The position numbers were made by a program, and so were the translations under genes. The notes beneath the pieces were generated by a model, which searched no databases, was not told where the DNA came from, and saw nothing but the letters and a program-made list of their open reading frames with translations. Positions 51,720 to 60,037 of a stretch of DNA of 64,000 nucleotides are shown here, one piece after another. The stretch comes from Umezawaea sp036375055. Its GTDB lineage: Bacteria > Actinomycetota > Actinomycetes > Mycobacteriales > Pseudonocardiaceae. Position 1 is the stretch's first letter; each line of letters starts with the position of its first letter. The stretch is taken from positions 1 through 64,000 of the forward strand of contig NZ_DASUSQ010000019.1 of the NCBI RefSeq assembly GCF_036375055.1. Reading direction: 5' to 3'.

Positions 51720-52823
51720 TCACGGACCGAACCAGCGCTCCTCGGTGATCGTCCGGGGAGCCGCGGCGGTCGTGCCGACGATGAGTTCGGTGCTGAGGTT
51801 CACCGACCGGGGCCGGGTGCGCTCACCGACGTCGAGCAGGAGCTTGCCCGCGGCGCGCCCCTTCTCCAGCACCGGCTGGCGCACCGTGGTGAGGCCCGCG
51901 CGCTCGGCCTCCTGGATGCCGTCGAACCCGGTGATCGTCAGGTCCTCCGGCACGCGCAGCCCGCGGCGCTTGGCCTCGTTCATCGCGCCCAGCGCCAGGA
52001 TGTCCGAGGTGCAGATCAGCGCCGTGATGGTCGGGTCGCGGTCGAGCACCTGGGCCGCGGCGGCCTCGCCGGACGCCGTGTTGTGGTCGAACCGCTCGAC
52101 GACCGGCACCTGCGACCAGTCGACGCCCGCTTCGCTGAACGCCATCGCGAGGCCCGCGAGGCGGGCGCGCTGGACGTGGAAGTGGGCCGCGTGCTGCCGG
52201 TCGACGGACACGTAGCCGTCGTTGCGGTCGCGCGCCAGGCGCATGCAGACGACGCCGACGCGCCGGTGGCCCATCGCGATCAGGTGCTGCGCCAGCTCGT
52301 TCATCGCGGACCGGTCGTCGATGCCGACCCGGTCGACGTTGCCGATGTCCGGCTGGTCGCAGACGACGGTCGGCACCGGCCGTTCGAGGACGGCCGCCAG
52401 GTGGGGGTCGTCGTCCGGCACGGAGTAGACGACGAAGCCGTCCACGCCCGCGCGGTGCACCGCCGCCACGTCCTCGCGCTCCGGGCTCGCCGGGATCAGC
52501 ATCAGCCCGGTCCCCGCGTCCTCGCACGCCAGCGCGAGGCCCTCCAGGAAACCGAGCGCCGCCGGGTCGCGGAACGCGTAGGACAGGTTCTCGGTGAGCA
52601 GCAGCCCGACCGCGCCCGCTTTTCGGGTCCGGAGTGACCGGGCCACGGGGTCCGGGCCCGGATATCCGAGCCGCCTTGCTGTCTCCAACACCCGTCGACG
52701 CAGCTCTGGCGAGAGCTGGTCGGGCCGGTTGTACGCGTTGGACACCGTTGTCCGGGAAACGCCCAGCTCAGCGGCCAAGGAGGCCAGCGTCGCAGGACGT
52801 CGCACATGCATCGACCGCGCCAT
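51720..52823 (-). CDS. LacI-family transcriptional regulator
   Basis: The 367-residue protein has the LacI headpiece (TLASLAAELGVSRTTVSNAYNRPDQLSPELRRRVLETARRLGY), the hinge helix PDPVARSLR, and a periplasmic-binding-protein-like sensor domain (VGLLLTENLSYAFRDPAALGFLEG to ICTSDILALGAMNEAKRRGLRVPEDLTITGFDGI). The sensed sugar is unknown. Starts at 52823 (MARSMHVRR) and 52811 are both possible. A TGGTC-type palindrome (52926-52941) lies about 100 nt upstream. It follows the second LacI gene on the same strand. Confidence 0.88.
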   Translation of the reverse strand: MARSMHVRRPATLASLAAELGVSRTTVSNAYNRPDQLSPELRRRVLETARRLGYPGPDPVARSLRTRKAGAVGLLLTENLSYAFRDPAALGFLEGLALACEDAGTGLMLIPASPEREDVAAVHRAGVDGFVVYSVPDDDPHLAAVLERPVPTVVCDQPDIGNVDRVGIDDRSAMNELAQHLIAMGHRRVGVVCMRLARDRNDGYVSVDRQHAAHFHVQRARLAGLAMAFSEAGVDWSQVPVVERFDHNTASGEAAAAQVLDRDPTITALICTSDILALGAMNEAKRRGLRVPEDLTITGFDGIQEAERAGLTTVRQPVLEKGRAAGKLLLDVGERTRPRSVNLSTELIVGTTAAAPRTITEERWFGP

Positions 52824-52925
52824 GGAGTGACCGTAACGGTTCAGAACCAATTACTGAAGCAAGTCGGGACGCGCGTCACGAGGTTACTGCGTATGCGCAG
52901 GTCGGACCGTCTTGCGTTCGCAGAA

Positions 52926-52941
52926 TTTGGTCCAGACCAAT
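52926..52941. promoter_or_regulatory. candidate DasR (dre) site
   Basis: TTTGGTCCAGACCAAT contains TGGTCCAGACCA, one base from the core TGGTCTAGACCA of the DasR-responsive element, which controls N-acetylglucosamine genes in actinomycetes. It lies between the two LacI genes, upstream of the first. Confidence 0.45.
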
Positions 52942-53991
52942 TTAGGGCCGTCGGGGAGGGGCCGTCGACTCCCTCACCACCAGCTTGGGGCGGAACACCC
53001 TCGTGTAGTTGCCCGATCCGCGCCTCCTCCTGTCCGGATCGAGCCGGTTCACGAGTTCGTCCACGGCGGCGCCCGCCATCTCCTCGATCGGCTGCGCCAG
53101 CGTCGTCAGCGAGGGCGAGCAGTACGACGCCAGCGGGATGTCGTCGAACCCCACGATCGACAGGTCCTCCGGCACCGAGAGCCCACGCTGGTGGGCCTCC
53201 CGCAGCGCGCCGAGCGCCATGTGGTCCGACGAGCAGATCACCGCGGTCGGCCGGACGGTGTCCAGCAGCGCGGCCACGGCGGACGCCCCGCCGTGCGGCC
53301 CGAACGGGCCGTGCGCGACGAACGCCGACTCCGCGGGCAGCGACCGCTCCTCCAGCGCGGCGGCCCAGCCCGCGCGCTTGAGCCGCGACGGCAGCGACCG
53401 CGACGGGCCGGACACGAAGCCGATCCGCCGGTGGCCGAGCTGGATCAGGTGCTTGGTCGCGGCGTACCCGGCCAGCTGCTCGTCGACCGTGACGTCCGGC
53501 ACGTCCAGCGAGGGCGTGGCCCCGTTGAGGAACACCATGTGCACCCCGTCGGCCAGCAGCTTGGCGTAGTAGCTCGGCTGCGGCGCCCTGCCGAGCGGCA
53601 CCTCGACGTTGGTGATCTCCGGCGACACGAACACCATGCCCTCGACGCCCCTGGCGAGGAGCATCCGGACGTACTCCTCCTCGCCCATCGCGGCCGTCCC
53701 GGTGCCGCGGGTGTTGCACAGCAGCGACGAGTAGCCCAGGCGGGCCGCCCTCGTCTCCAGGGCCTCGGCGAAGGCCGGGAACACCGGGTTCGACAGCTCC
53801 GGCACGAGCAGGCCGATCACGCCGGTCCGCTGGAGGGCGCCGAGCCCGCGCGGGGTGTACGGCATGTCGGTCAGCACGGCCAGCACCCGCTGGCGGGTCT
53901 CCTCGTTGACGCCCGCCCTGCGGTTCAGCACCCGGCTGACCGTCGAGATGCTCACCCCCGCCGCCCTGGCGATCTCCGACAGACCCGACAC
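52942..53991 (-). CDS. LacI-family transcriptional regulator (MalR-like)
   Basis: A 349-residue LacI protein with headpiece LSEIARAAGVSISTVSRVLNRRAGVNEETRQRVLAVL, and a sensor domain starting GVIGLLVPELSNPVFPAFAEALE and ending ICSSDHMALGALREAHQRG with LSIVGFDDIPLA. GTG 53991 has GGAGGAGG just upstream. It is divergent from the malE-type gene and is the likely repressor of the sugar operon. CTTGCAA-containing sites occur in the shared intergenic region. Confidence 0.9.
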   Translation of the reverse strand: MSGLSEIARAAGVSISTVSRVLNRRAGVNEETRQRVLAVLTDMPYTPRGLGALQRTGVIGLLVPELSNPVFPAFAEALETRAARLGYSSLLCNTRGTGTAAMGEEEYVRMLLARGVEGMVFVSPEITNVEVPLGRAPQPSYYAKLLADGVHMVFLNGATPSLDVPDVTVDEQLAGYAATKHLIQLGHRRIGFVSGPSRSLPSRLKRAGWAAALEERSLPAESAFVAHGPFGPHGGASAVAALLDTVRPTAVICSSDHMALGALREAHQRGLSVPEDLSIVGFDDIPLASYCSPSLTTLAQPIEEMAGAAVDELVNRLDPDRRRRGSGNYTRVFRPKLVVRESTAPPRRP

Positions 53992-54028
53992 CGCGCCTCC
54001 TCCTGTTGGGCCAAGAGTGCTCGCGGCA

Positions 54029-54042
54029 GCAAGTTCTTGCAA
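54029..54042. promoter_or_regulatory. CTTGCAA-type LacI site before the lacI gene
   Basis: GCAAGTTCTTGCAA holds GCAAG-TT-CTTGC as an inverted repeat and the heptamer CTTGCAA. It lies 38 nt upstream of the LacI start, fitting autoregulation. Confidence 0.5.
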
Positions 54043-54153
54043 CCGAAACACCCGAACAGCCTCGGATTAACACACATGGTCTCATCCGTTAAGGCACAAC
54101 TACGGGGAAACCCTTGACCAGTGGGGGTTCACGGGTATGAAATCCGCGTCAAC

Positions 54154-54174
54154 CTTGATGCAAATCCTTGCAAG
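54154..54174. promoter_or_regulatory. CTTGCAA-type LacI/MalR site before malE
   Basis: CTTGATGCAA, then AT, then CCTTGCAAG: a CTTGCAAG palindrome preceded by a related half-site. MalR sites of Streptomyces contain repeated CTTGCA(G). It lies about 52 nt before the malE start. Confidence 0.55.
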
Positions 54175-54226
54175 ATCCTCGTCGTCGACACGTCGGTGAG
54201 GCAAGCAGGAGGGAACGACAGCAACG

Positions 54227-55489
54227 ATGCGACGTACAACCCTCGTGACAGCCACGGCGGCCTGTCTGACCGGCGCTCTCGTCCTCACCGCGTGCGGCGG
54301 TGGAGGCTCGACGGACGCGGGATCGGACTCCGGTGAGGTCACGTTCTGGGACACCAGCGGTCCCAACGAGAGCCCGGTGTTCACCAAGATCGCGGAGGAG
54401 TGCGCGACCAAGGGCGGTTACAAGGTCAAGACCGAGACGGTCGCCTTCGACGCCGCGCTCAACAACTACAAGACCGCCGCCCAGGGCGGGCAGGGGCCGG
54501 ACGTGTTCCGCGCCGAGGTCGCCTGGGTGCCGCAGCTCGCGAAGAACTCCCTGGTCCTCGACCTCAGCGACACCGAGCTGGCCAAGGACACCGGCGACTT
54601 CCTGGAAACCCCGCTCGGGTCCACGAAGTTCGAGGGCAAGTCCTACGGCGTCCCCCAGGTCACCGACTCGCTCGCGCTGTTCTACAACAAGAAGCTGCTC
54701 GCCGCGGCGGGCGTCACGCCGCCGAAGACGTGGGCTGAGCTGAAGGACGCGGCGGCCAAGCTCGGCGGCGAGAAGTCGTTCTTCCTCAACAACGACGCCT
54801 ACTACGCGCTGCCCTTCATCTACGGCGCGGGCGGCGACCTGGTCGACGCCGACGCGAAGAAGATCGTGGTCAACTCGCCGGAGAACGTGAAGGCGCTGGA
54901 GACCGCGAAGGGCCTGCTCGACGCGAAGGCGGCGTCCACCGCGCTGGACCCGAGCAACTCCTACAACAACATGCAGGCCGGCTTCTCCTCCGGTGAGGTC
55001 GCCATGGTCGTCAACGGCCCGTGGTCGGTCGCCGACTACCTCAAGGGCACGGCGTTCACCGACGCCGCGAACCTCGGCATCGCCCCGGTCCCCGGCGACA
55101 CCGCGGGCGGGGGCAGCGCGCCCGTCGGCGGCCACGACTACGTCATCCGCCAGGGCACCAAGGCGAAGGCGTCGTCGATCAAGTTCATCCAGTGCATGAG
55201 CGCCACCGACGCCCAGGTGCGGGTCGCGAAGGAGCTGGGGCTCCTGCCGACGCGCAAGACCGCGTACGAGAACGCCGACGTGAAGGCCCAGCCCGTCGTG
55301 GCCGCCTTCGAGCCGGTCGCCAAGGCCGCGCACGCCCGCCCGTGGATCCCCGAGGGCGGTCAGCTGTTCGACCCGCTGAAGATCGCCTACGCGGACTTCC
55401 TCGCGGGCAAGAAGGACGCCAAGGCCGCGCTCGACGAGGTCGCCAAGGCGTACAAGGACCAGGTCGTCACCGAGTACTCGATCGGCTGA
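54227..55489 (+). CDS. sugar ABC transporter substrate-binding lipoprotein (MalE type)
   Basis: The 420-residue protein has a lipoprotein signal ending LTAC, and then a MalE-like binding domain: VTFWDTSGPNESPVFTKIAEE, the GQGPDVFRAEVAWVPQLAKN cleft region, YGVPQVTDSLALFYNKKLLAAAG and MVVNGPWSVADYL. It should bring a maltose- or other oligosaccharide to the MalFG-type permease. AGGAGGGAAC precedes ATG 54227. The exact sugar cannot be told from the sequence. Confidence 0.9.
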   Translation: MRRTTLVTATAACLTGALVLTACGGGGSTDAGSDSGEVTFWDTSGPNESPVFTKIAEECATKGGYKVKTETVAFDAALNNYKTAAQGGQGPDVFRAEVAWVPQLAKNSLVLDLSDTELAKDTGDFLETPLGSTKFEGKSYGVPQVTDSLALFYNKKLLAAAGVTPPKTWAELKDAAAKLGGEKSFFLNNDAYYALPFIYGAGGDLVDADAKKIVVNSPENVKALETAKGLLDAKAASTALDPSNSYNNMQAGFSSGEVAMVVNGPWSVADYLKGTAFTDAANLGIAPVPGDTAGGGSAPVGGHDYVIRQGTKAKASSIKFIQCMSATDAQVRVAKELGLLPTRKTAYENADVKAQPVVAAFEPVAKAAHARPWIPEGGQLFDPLKIAYADFLAGKKDAKAALDEVAKAYKDQVVTEYSIG

Positions 55490-55496
55490 TGGGACC

Positions 55497-55520
55497 GCCG
55501 CGGGCCTCCGGGCCCGCGGC
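55497..55520 (+). terminator. intra-operon hairpin between malE and malF
   Basis: Perfect 10-bp stem (GCCGCGGGCC with its complement) and tetraloop TCCG, starting 8 nt after the malE stop and 28 nt before malF. Rather than a full stop, it probably stabilises malE mRNA or lowers readthrough, so that more binding protein than permease is made, as known for malE-malF in enteric bacteria. Confidence 0.65.
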
Positions 55521-55547
55521 GTCCCCCGGTCAGGGAAGGGGTTTTCG

Positions 55548-56468
55548 GTGCGCAGGTTCCTGGAACGCCACTGGTACGCCTACGCGATGGTGCTGCCCGT
55601 CGTGGTCGTCATCGCCGTACTGGTGCTGTACCCGCTCGCGCAGGGCGTGTTCTTCACCTTCACCAACATCAACGAGGGCAACATCGCCAACCCGGTCCTC
55701 GACCGGGCGGCGACCTACGCCGGGGTGGGCCTGCGCAACTACCTCAACGTCCTCTCCGGAGACCCCAGCTACGGCAGCTTCTGGTCCACCCTGGTCCGGA
55801 CGCTCATCTGGACGTTCTCCTGCGTGTTCTTCCACTACACGATCGGCCTCGGCCTGGCGCTGCTGCTCAACCGCGAGGTCAAGGGCCGCGCGGTCTACCG
55901 GGTGCTGCTGATCCTGCCGTGGGCGGTGCCCGCGTTCATCAGCGCGTTCACCTGGAAGTACATGTTCAACGCGCAGTACGGCATCATCAACCAGGGCCTG
56001 CGCGCCATCGGCGTCGACGACCCTCCGGTCTGGCTCGGCCAGAACGACTGGGCGCTCGTCGCCGTCGTGATCGTCAACGTCTGGCTGGGCGTGCCGTTCA
56101 TGATGGTGGCGCTGCTCGGCGGCCTCCAGGCCATCCCCGGCGACCTCTACGAGGCCGCGGAGGTGGACGGCGCCACGCCGTGGCAGCGCTTCCGGCACAT
56201 CACGCTGCCCGGTCTGCGCTCGGTGTCCAGCACGGTGGTGCTGCTCGGCATCATCTGGACGTTCAACATGTTCGCGATCATCTACCTGATCACCGGTCCG
56301 AACCCGAACACCAGGATCCTGGTCACCTACGCGTTCGAACGCTTCTTCTCGTCCGCCACCCGCGACTACGCCGTCGCGTCGACCTACGGCGTGCTGGTCC
56401 TGTCGGTGCTCCTGGTGTTCGCGGGCGTCTACCGGCGCGCGCTGCGCAAGCAAGGCGAGGTGTGGTGA
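55548..56468 (+). CDS. sugar ABC transporter permease (MalF type)
   Basis: The 306-residue permease has six membrane helices and the EAA loop EAAEVDGATPWQRFRHITLPGL, where it meets the ATPase. LILPWAVPAFISAFTWKYMFN is typical of the MalF/UgpA group; the large periplasmic P2 domain of enteric MalF is lacking, as usual in Gram-positives. GTG 55548 follows AGGGAAGGGG. It overlaps malG by one base. Confidence 0.92.
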   Translation: MRRFLERHWYAYAMVLPVVVVIAVLVLYPLAQGVFFTFTNINEGNIANPVLDRAATYAGVGLRNYLNVLSGDPSYGSFWSTLVRTLIWTFSCVFFHYTIGLGLALLLNREVKGRAVYRVLLILPWAVPAFISAFTWKYMFNAQYGIINQGLRAIGVDDPPVWLGQNDWALVAVVIVNVWLGVPFMMVALLGGLQAIPGDLYEAAEVDGATPWQRFRHITLPGLRSVSSTVVLLGIIWTFNMFAIIYLITGPNPNTRILVTYAFERFFSSATRDYAVASTYGVLVLSVLLVFAGVYRRALRKQGEVW

Positions 56469-57364
56469 TGACGCTCGACGCCAGTTCGCTCCAGGTGGTC
56501 CGCCCGGACCGCGTGGCGCACAAGCGCGACGCCAGGTCCAAGGGCGCCAGCGTCGCACTGCACGCGACCCTGGTGGTCGCGTCGCTGATCGCCGTCTTCC
56601 CGGTCTTCTGGGTGCTGGTCACGTCGTTCAAGCCGGACGCGCGCGCGGTCGAGACGACGCCGAAGCTCGTCAACGAGTCCTCCCTGGACAACTACGCCAG
56701 GATCCTGTCCGGTGAGAAGGGCAGCTTCCTCACGTGGTTCGCCAACTCGGTGACCATCGCCCTGATGACGACCGTCATCGCGGTCTTCCTGTCGGCCACC
56801 ACCGGCTACGCCGCGAGCCGCTTCAGGTTCCCCGGCAAGCGCCCGCTGATGCTCTCGTTCCTGGTCGTGCAGATGTTCCCGTTCGCGGTGCTGATCGTGC
56901 CGCTCTACAACATCCTGCTGGCGCTGGGCCTGCAAGGCCAGCAGTTCGGCCTGGTGCTCGTGTACTGCACGACCGCGGTCCCGTTCTGCACCTACATGCT
57001 CAAGGGCTACTTCGACACCGTTCCCACCGACATCGACGAGGCGGGGAGGGTGGACGGCCTGTCACCGTTCGGCGTCTTCTGGCGGCTCATCCTGCCGCTC
57101 GCCAAGCCGGGCCTGGCGGTCACGGCGTTCTACGCGTTCCTGACGGCGTGGGGCGAGGTTGCCTTCGCGTCGGCGTTCCTGTCGGCGGCTGACGAGTCGA
57201 AGACGCTGGCCGTGGGCCTCCAGGTGTTCGTGCAGCAGAACCGCACCGAGTGGGGCCACTTGGCAGCGGCGTCGATCCTGGTGGCCATCCCGGCCATCGC
57301 GGTGTTCTACCTGGTGCAGAAGTTCCTGGTCACCGGTCTGGCGTCGGGGGCGGTGAAGGGCTGA
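56468..57364 (+). CDS. sugar ABC transporter permease (MalG type)
   Basis: The 298-residue partner permease has six helices and the EAA loop DEAGRVDGLSPFGVFWRLILPLAKPG. LIAVFPVFWVLVTSFKP at the N terminus and VFVQQNRTEWGHLAAASILVAIPAIAVF at the C terminus are typical of MalG. ATG 56468 shares its A with the malF stop. The operon has no ATPase of its own directly behind it; the msiK-type gene lies about 500 bp downstream behind its own control site. Confidence 0.92.
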   Translation: MTLDASSLQVVRPDRVAHKRDARSKGASVALHATLVVASLIAVFPVFWVLVTSFKPDARAVETTPKLVNESSLDNYARILSGEKGSFLTWFANSVTIALMTTVIAVFLSATTGYAASRFRFPGKRPLMLSFLVVQMFPFAVLIVPLYNILLALGLQGQQFGLVLVYCTTAVPFCTYMLKGYFDTVPTDIDEAGRVDGLSPFGVFWRLILPLAKPGLAVTAFYAFLTAWGEVAFASAFLSAADESKTLAVGLQVFVQQNRTEWGHLAAASILVAIPAIAVFYLVQKFLVTGLASGAVKG

Positions 57365-57642
57365 GAGGTGCCGGCTCGCCAGGCGGCTGCCGGTGCCGAG
57401 GTGCCCGCCAGGCGGCTCCGACTCCCAGCGTTCGGTGGCCCACCGCCCACCCGGGCGGTGGGCCACCAGCACCACTGGCCAGCCACCTCCGCCAGCCACC
57501 CCACCCTCCCCAGCCGGCCCATCCTCATCCCAGCTCAACCGGCAGCCACCGGCCCCCATGCCCAAACCCGCCCCCAACCCCGGCGAGCCCACTGCTCTTC
57601 CAACCCCTTCCCCCGGCGGCCCCCCGATGTTCAGCGCTCGTC

Positions 57643-57699
57643 ATGCCCGTTCTCGTTTGTCAAGGCATCTTTCCCGCCTTGACAAACGAGAGCGGGCAT
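57643..57699. repeat. large hairpin element, copy 2 (shared 33-nt core)
   Basis: 24-bp inverted repeat (57643-57666 and 57676-57699) with one G-U pair and loop ATCTTTCCC, the exact reverse complement of the loop at 36893-36901. The inner 12 bp (GTTTGTCAAGGC) are identical to copy 1, and the outer 12 bp (ATGCCCGTTCTC) are unrelated to copy 1 yet still pair. Confidence 0.85.
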
Positions 57700-57802
57700 C
57701 GACACACTCGCGCCATCGGGGGCCTGCCCAACCCCGACGTCCCCGGCCCCACCTCCAGCAGGCCCCGCAGACGCCCCGGAACTAGACCAATCCACCCATT
57801 CC

Positions 57803-57816
57803 CGTAAGCGCTTGCA
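57803..57816. promoter_or_regulatory. LacI/cre-like operator before the msiK-type gene
   Basis: CGTAAGCGCTTGCA fits the cre/LacI consensus TGNAANCGNTNNCA at all fixed positions but the first, and contains the palindrome AAGCGCTT. It lies 45 nt before the start codon and probably controls the ATPase gene through one of the LacI proteins. Confidence 0.55.
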
Positions 57817-57860
57817 ATCAATACGTTGACGCCAACGCTTGGATTGGAAAGGTGCGTCAC

Positions 57861-58967
57861 ATGGCTGAGGTCGCCTACGTCAAAGCTTCGCGGATCTTCT
57901 CCGGCAACCCGCCGGTTCGCGCGGTGGACGAGTTGTCCCTGGACGTCGCAGACGGCGAGTTCCTGGTGCTGGTCGGCCCCTCGGGCTCCGGCAAGTCCAC
58001 CGCCCTCCGCATGCTCGCCGGGCTGGAGGACATCGACGAGGGAGCCATCGAGATCGGCGGCAAGGACGTCACCAACGTCCCGCCGAAGGGCCGCGACATC
58101 GCGATGGTGTTCCAGTCCTACGCCCTCTACCCGCACATGACGGTCGCCGAGAACATGGGCTTCGCGCTCAAGCTCCGCGGCGTCAGCAAGGACGAGATCA
58201 AGCAGAAGGTGGGCGAGGCGGCGAAGCTGCTCGACCTCACCAAGTACCTCGACCGCAAGCCGAAGGCCCTCTCCGGTGGCCAGCGCCAGCGCGTCGCGAT
58301 GGGCCGCGCGATCGTCCGCGAGCCCGCCGTGTTCCTCATGGACGAGCCGCTGTCCAACCTGGACGCGAAGCTGCGCGTGGAGACCCGCGCGAACATCGCG
58401 GCCCTCCAGCAGCGCCTCGGCACCACCACGATCTACGTGACGCACGACCAGGTCGAGGCCATGACCATGGGTCACCGCGTGGCGGTGCTGAAGGACGGCC
58501 TGCTCCAGCAGTGCGACACCCCGCGCGCGCTGTACGACAAGCCCGCCAACGCGTTCGTGGCCGGGTTCATCGGCTCGCCCGCCATGAACCTCAAGACCGT
58601 GCCCCTGACCGCCGAGGGCGCGAAGCTCGACGGCATCGTGGTGCCGCTGCCGCGCGCCGCCCTGGACGTGGCGTCCGGCGCGAGCCTGTCGGAGATCACC
58701 TTCGGCATCCGCCCGGAGGCCCTCGGCATCATCCCGTCGACCTCGACCGAGGACGGCCTGGCGATGACCGTGGAACTGGTCGAGGAGCTCGGCGCCGACG
58801 CGCTCGTGCACGGCGCCGTCCGCATCGGCGACTCGTCCGAGCGCTTCGTCGTCCGCGTCGACGGCCGCACGCCCCCCACCCTCGGCCAGGAGGTCAAGGT
58901 CGCTGTGCGTGACGCGAGCGAGATCCACCTGTTCCACCCGGAGAGCGGTGACCGCCTCACCGACTGA
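57861..58967 (+). CDS. msiK: multiple-sugar ABC transporter ATPase (MsiK/UgpC type)
   Basis: The 368-residue ATPase has Walker A GPSGSGKST (39-47), Q-loop VFQSYALYPHMTV, signature ALSGGQRQRVAMGRAIVREP, Walker B VFLMDEPLSNLDAKLR and a C-terminal TOBE-type domain (FGIRPEALGI, then LVEELGADALVHG). In Streptomyces one MsiK energises several sugar importers, and here the malEFG set has no other ATPase. ATG 57861 with GGAAAGG 8 nt upstream is preferred to GTG 57852. A strong terminator follows. Confidence 0.9.
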   Translation: MAEVAYVKASRIFSGNPPVRAVDELSLDVADGEFLVLVGPSGSGKSTALRMLAGLEDIDEGAIEIGGKDVTNVPPKGRDIAMVFQSYALYPHMTVAENMGFALKLRGVSKDEIKQKVGEAAKLLDLTKYLDRKPKALSGGQRQRVAMGRAIVREPAVFLMDEPLSNLDAKLRVETRANIAALQQRLGTTTIYVTHDQVEAMTMGHRVAVLKDGLLQQCDTPRALYDKPANAFVAGFIGSPAMNLKTVPLTAEGAKLDGIVVPLPRAALDVASGASLSEITFGIRPEALGIIPSTSTEDGLAMTVELVEELGADALVHGAVRIGDSSERFVVRVDGRTPPTLGQEVKVAVRDASEIHLFHPESGDRLTD

Positions 58968-58981
58968 CCCACCCGCAGCAC

Positions 58982-59021
58982 CGACGAAGGCCACCCGTTC
59001 GAGTACGGGTGGCCTTCGTCG
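58982..59021 (+). terminator. terminator after the msiK-type gene
   Basis: Perfect 17-bp stem (58982-58998 with 59005-59021, left arm CGACGAAGGCCACCCGT) and loop TCGAGT, beginning 15 nt after the stop codon. Confidence 0.9.
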
Positions 59022-59118
59022 CATGTGGGTCGGTGGACAAGGTGGTCGCTATCCGTTCTAAGATGAACTCGACAACGGTTTCCATCCCCAAAGCTTCACC
59101 CCGTCGAGGAGTTCACTG

Positions 59119-60033
59119 ATGACGCTGCGTCACCTCCGTGCAGGCGCGGCAGTCGCCGTCGCCCTGCTCGCCCTCACCGCCTGCGGTGGCGGCACCGACA
59201 CGGCCGCCACGTCCGCGGCGGCCGACGGCAAGGTCGCCGTCGTCGCCTCCACCAACGTGTGGGGCAGCGTCGTGAAGGCCGTCGGCGGCGACGCCGTGAC
59301 CGTCCACTCGATCATCGACGACCCGTCCGCCGACCCGCACTCCTACGAGAGCAAGCCCGCCGACGTGGCCGCGCTCGGCAAGGCGAAGCTGGTCGTGTTC
59401 AACGGCGGCGGCTACGACGACTTCTTCACCAAGCTCATCGGCGACTCCGGCGCGGACGCCGCCAAGCAGGTCGACGCCTTCGCCCTGTCCGGCAAGGCCG
59501 ACGGCGTCAACGAGCACGTCTGGTACGACCTGCCGACCGTCAAGAAGGTCGCCGACAAGGTCGCCGAGGAGCTGTCCGCCGCCGCGCCGGACCAGAAGGA
59601 CACCTTCACCGCCAACGCCAAGGCGTTCGACGACGGGCTCGCCGGGCTGACCACCTCGGTCCAGAAGGTCGGCACCGACCACCCCGGCAGCAAGGTCGTC
59701 GTCACCGAGCCGGTGCCGCACTACCTCCTGGAGGCAGCGGGCATCACCGACGCCACGCCCGCCGAGTTCAGCGAGGCCATCGAGAACGAGACCGACGTTC
59801 CGGTCGCCGCCCTGACCGAGACCACCGGCCTCATCACCGGCAAGCAGGTCAACGCACTGGTCAACAACACCCAGACCGAGAACAGCGTCACCCAGCAGCT
59901 CGTTTCCGGCGCGGGCACGGCGGGCATCCCCGTCGTCGGGGTGACCGAGACGTTGCCCGCCGGGGTTTCCGGATACCTTGACTGGATGACGAAGCAGGTG
60001 GACGCGCTGTCCACCGCCCTCAGCCAGAATTGA
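59119..60033 (+). CDS. zinc/manganese ABC transporter substrate-binding lipoprotein (ZnuA/TroA type)
   Basis: The 304-residue lipoprotein (lipobox LTAC) is of the cluster A-I metal-binding type: VASTNVWGSVVKAVGGDAVTVHSII, the DPHSYESKPADV histidine, and NEHVWYD with a second histidine. The His-rich loop typical of high-affinity zinc binders is not present, so manganese or zinc are both possible. It starts a three-gene operon (gap 4 nt to the ATPase). The upstream region has a weak inverted motif (GACAACGGTTTCC near 59071) that might be a Zur-type site, but the match is poor. Confidence 0.88.
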   Translation: MTLRHLRAGAAVAVALLALTACGGGTDTAATSAAADGKVAVVASTNVWGSVVKAVGGDAVTVHSIIDDPSADPHSYESKPADVAALGKAKLVVFNGGGYDDFFTKLIGDSGADAAKQVDAFALSGKADGVNEHVWYDLPTVKKVADKVAEELSAAAPDQKDTFTANAKAFDDGLAGLTTSVQKVGTDHPGSKVVVTEPVPHYLLEAAGITDATPAEFSEAIENETDVPVAALTETTGLITGKQVNALVNNTQTENSVTQQLVSGAGTAGIPVVGVTETLPAGVSGYLDWMTKQVDALSTALSQN

Positions 60034-60037
60034 CGCC

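Larger units (their letters stand above)
57365..57860. other. 496-bp gene-free region with C-rich tract, hairpin and operator
   Basis: No gene seen. It starts with a C-rich stretch whose minus strand has G-quadruplex-type runs (57561-57590), then the second copy of the large hairpin (57643-57699), then a LacI/cre-like site (57803-57816) before the msiK-type gene. Frames through the C-rich part look accidental. Confidence 0.7.

Noticed and set aside
59051..59090. Zur box before the zinc/manganese operon
   Set aside because: GACAACGGTTTCC is only loosely symmetric and does not match the known Zur consensus well enough to list as a feature.
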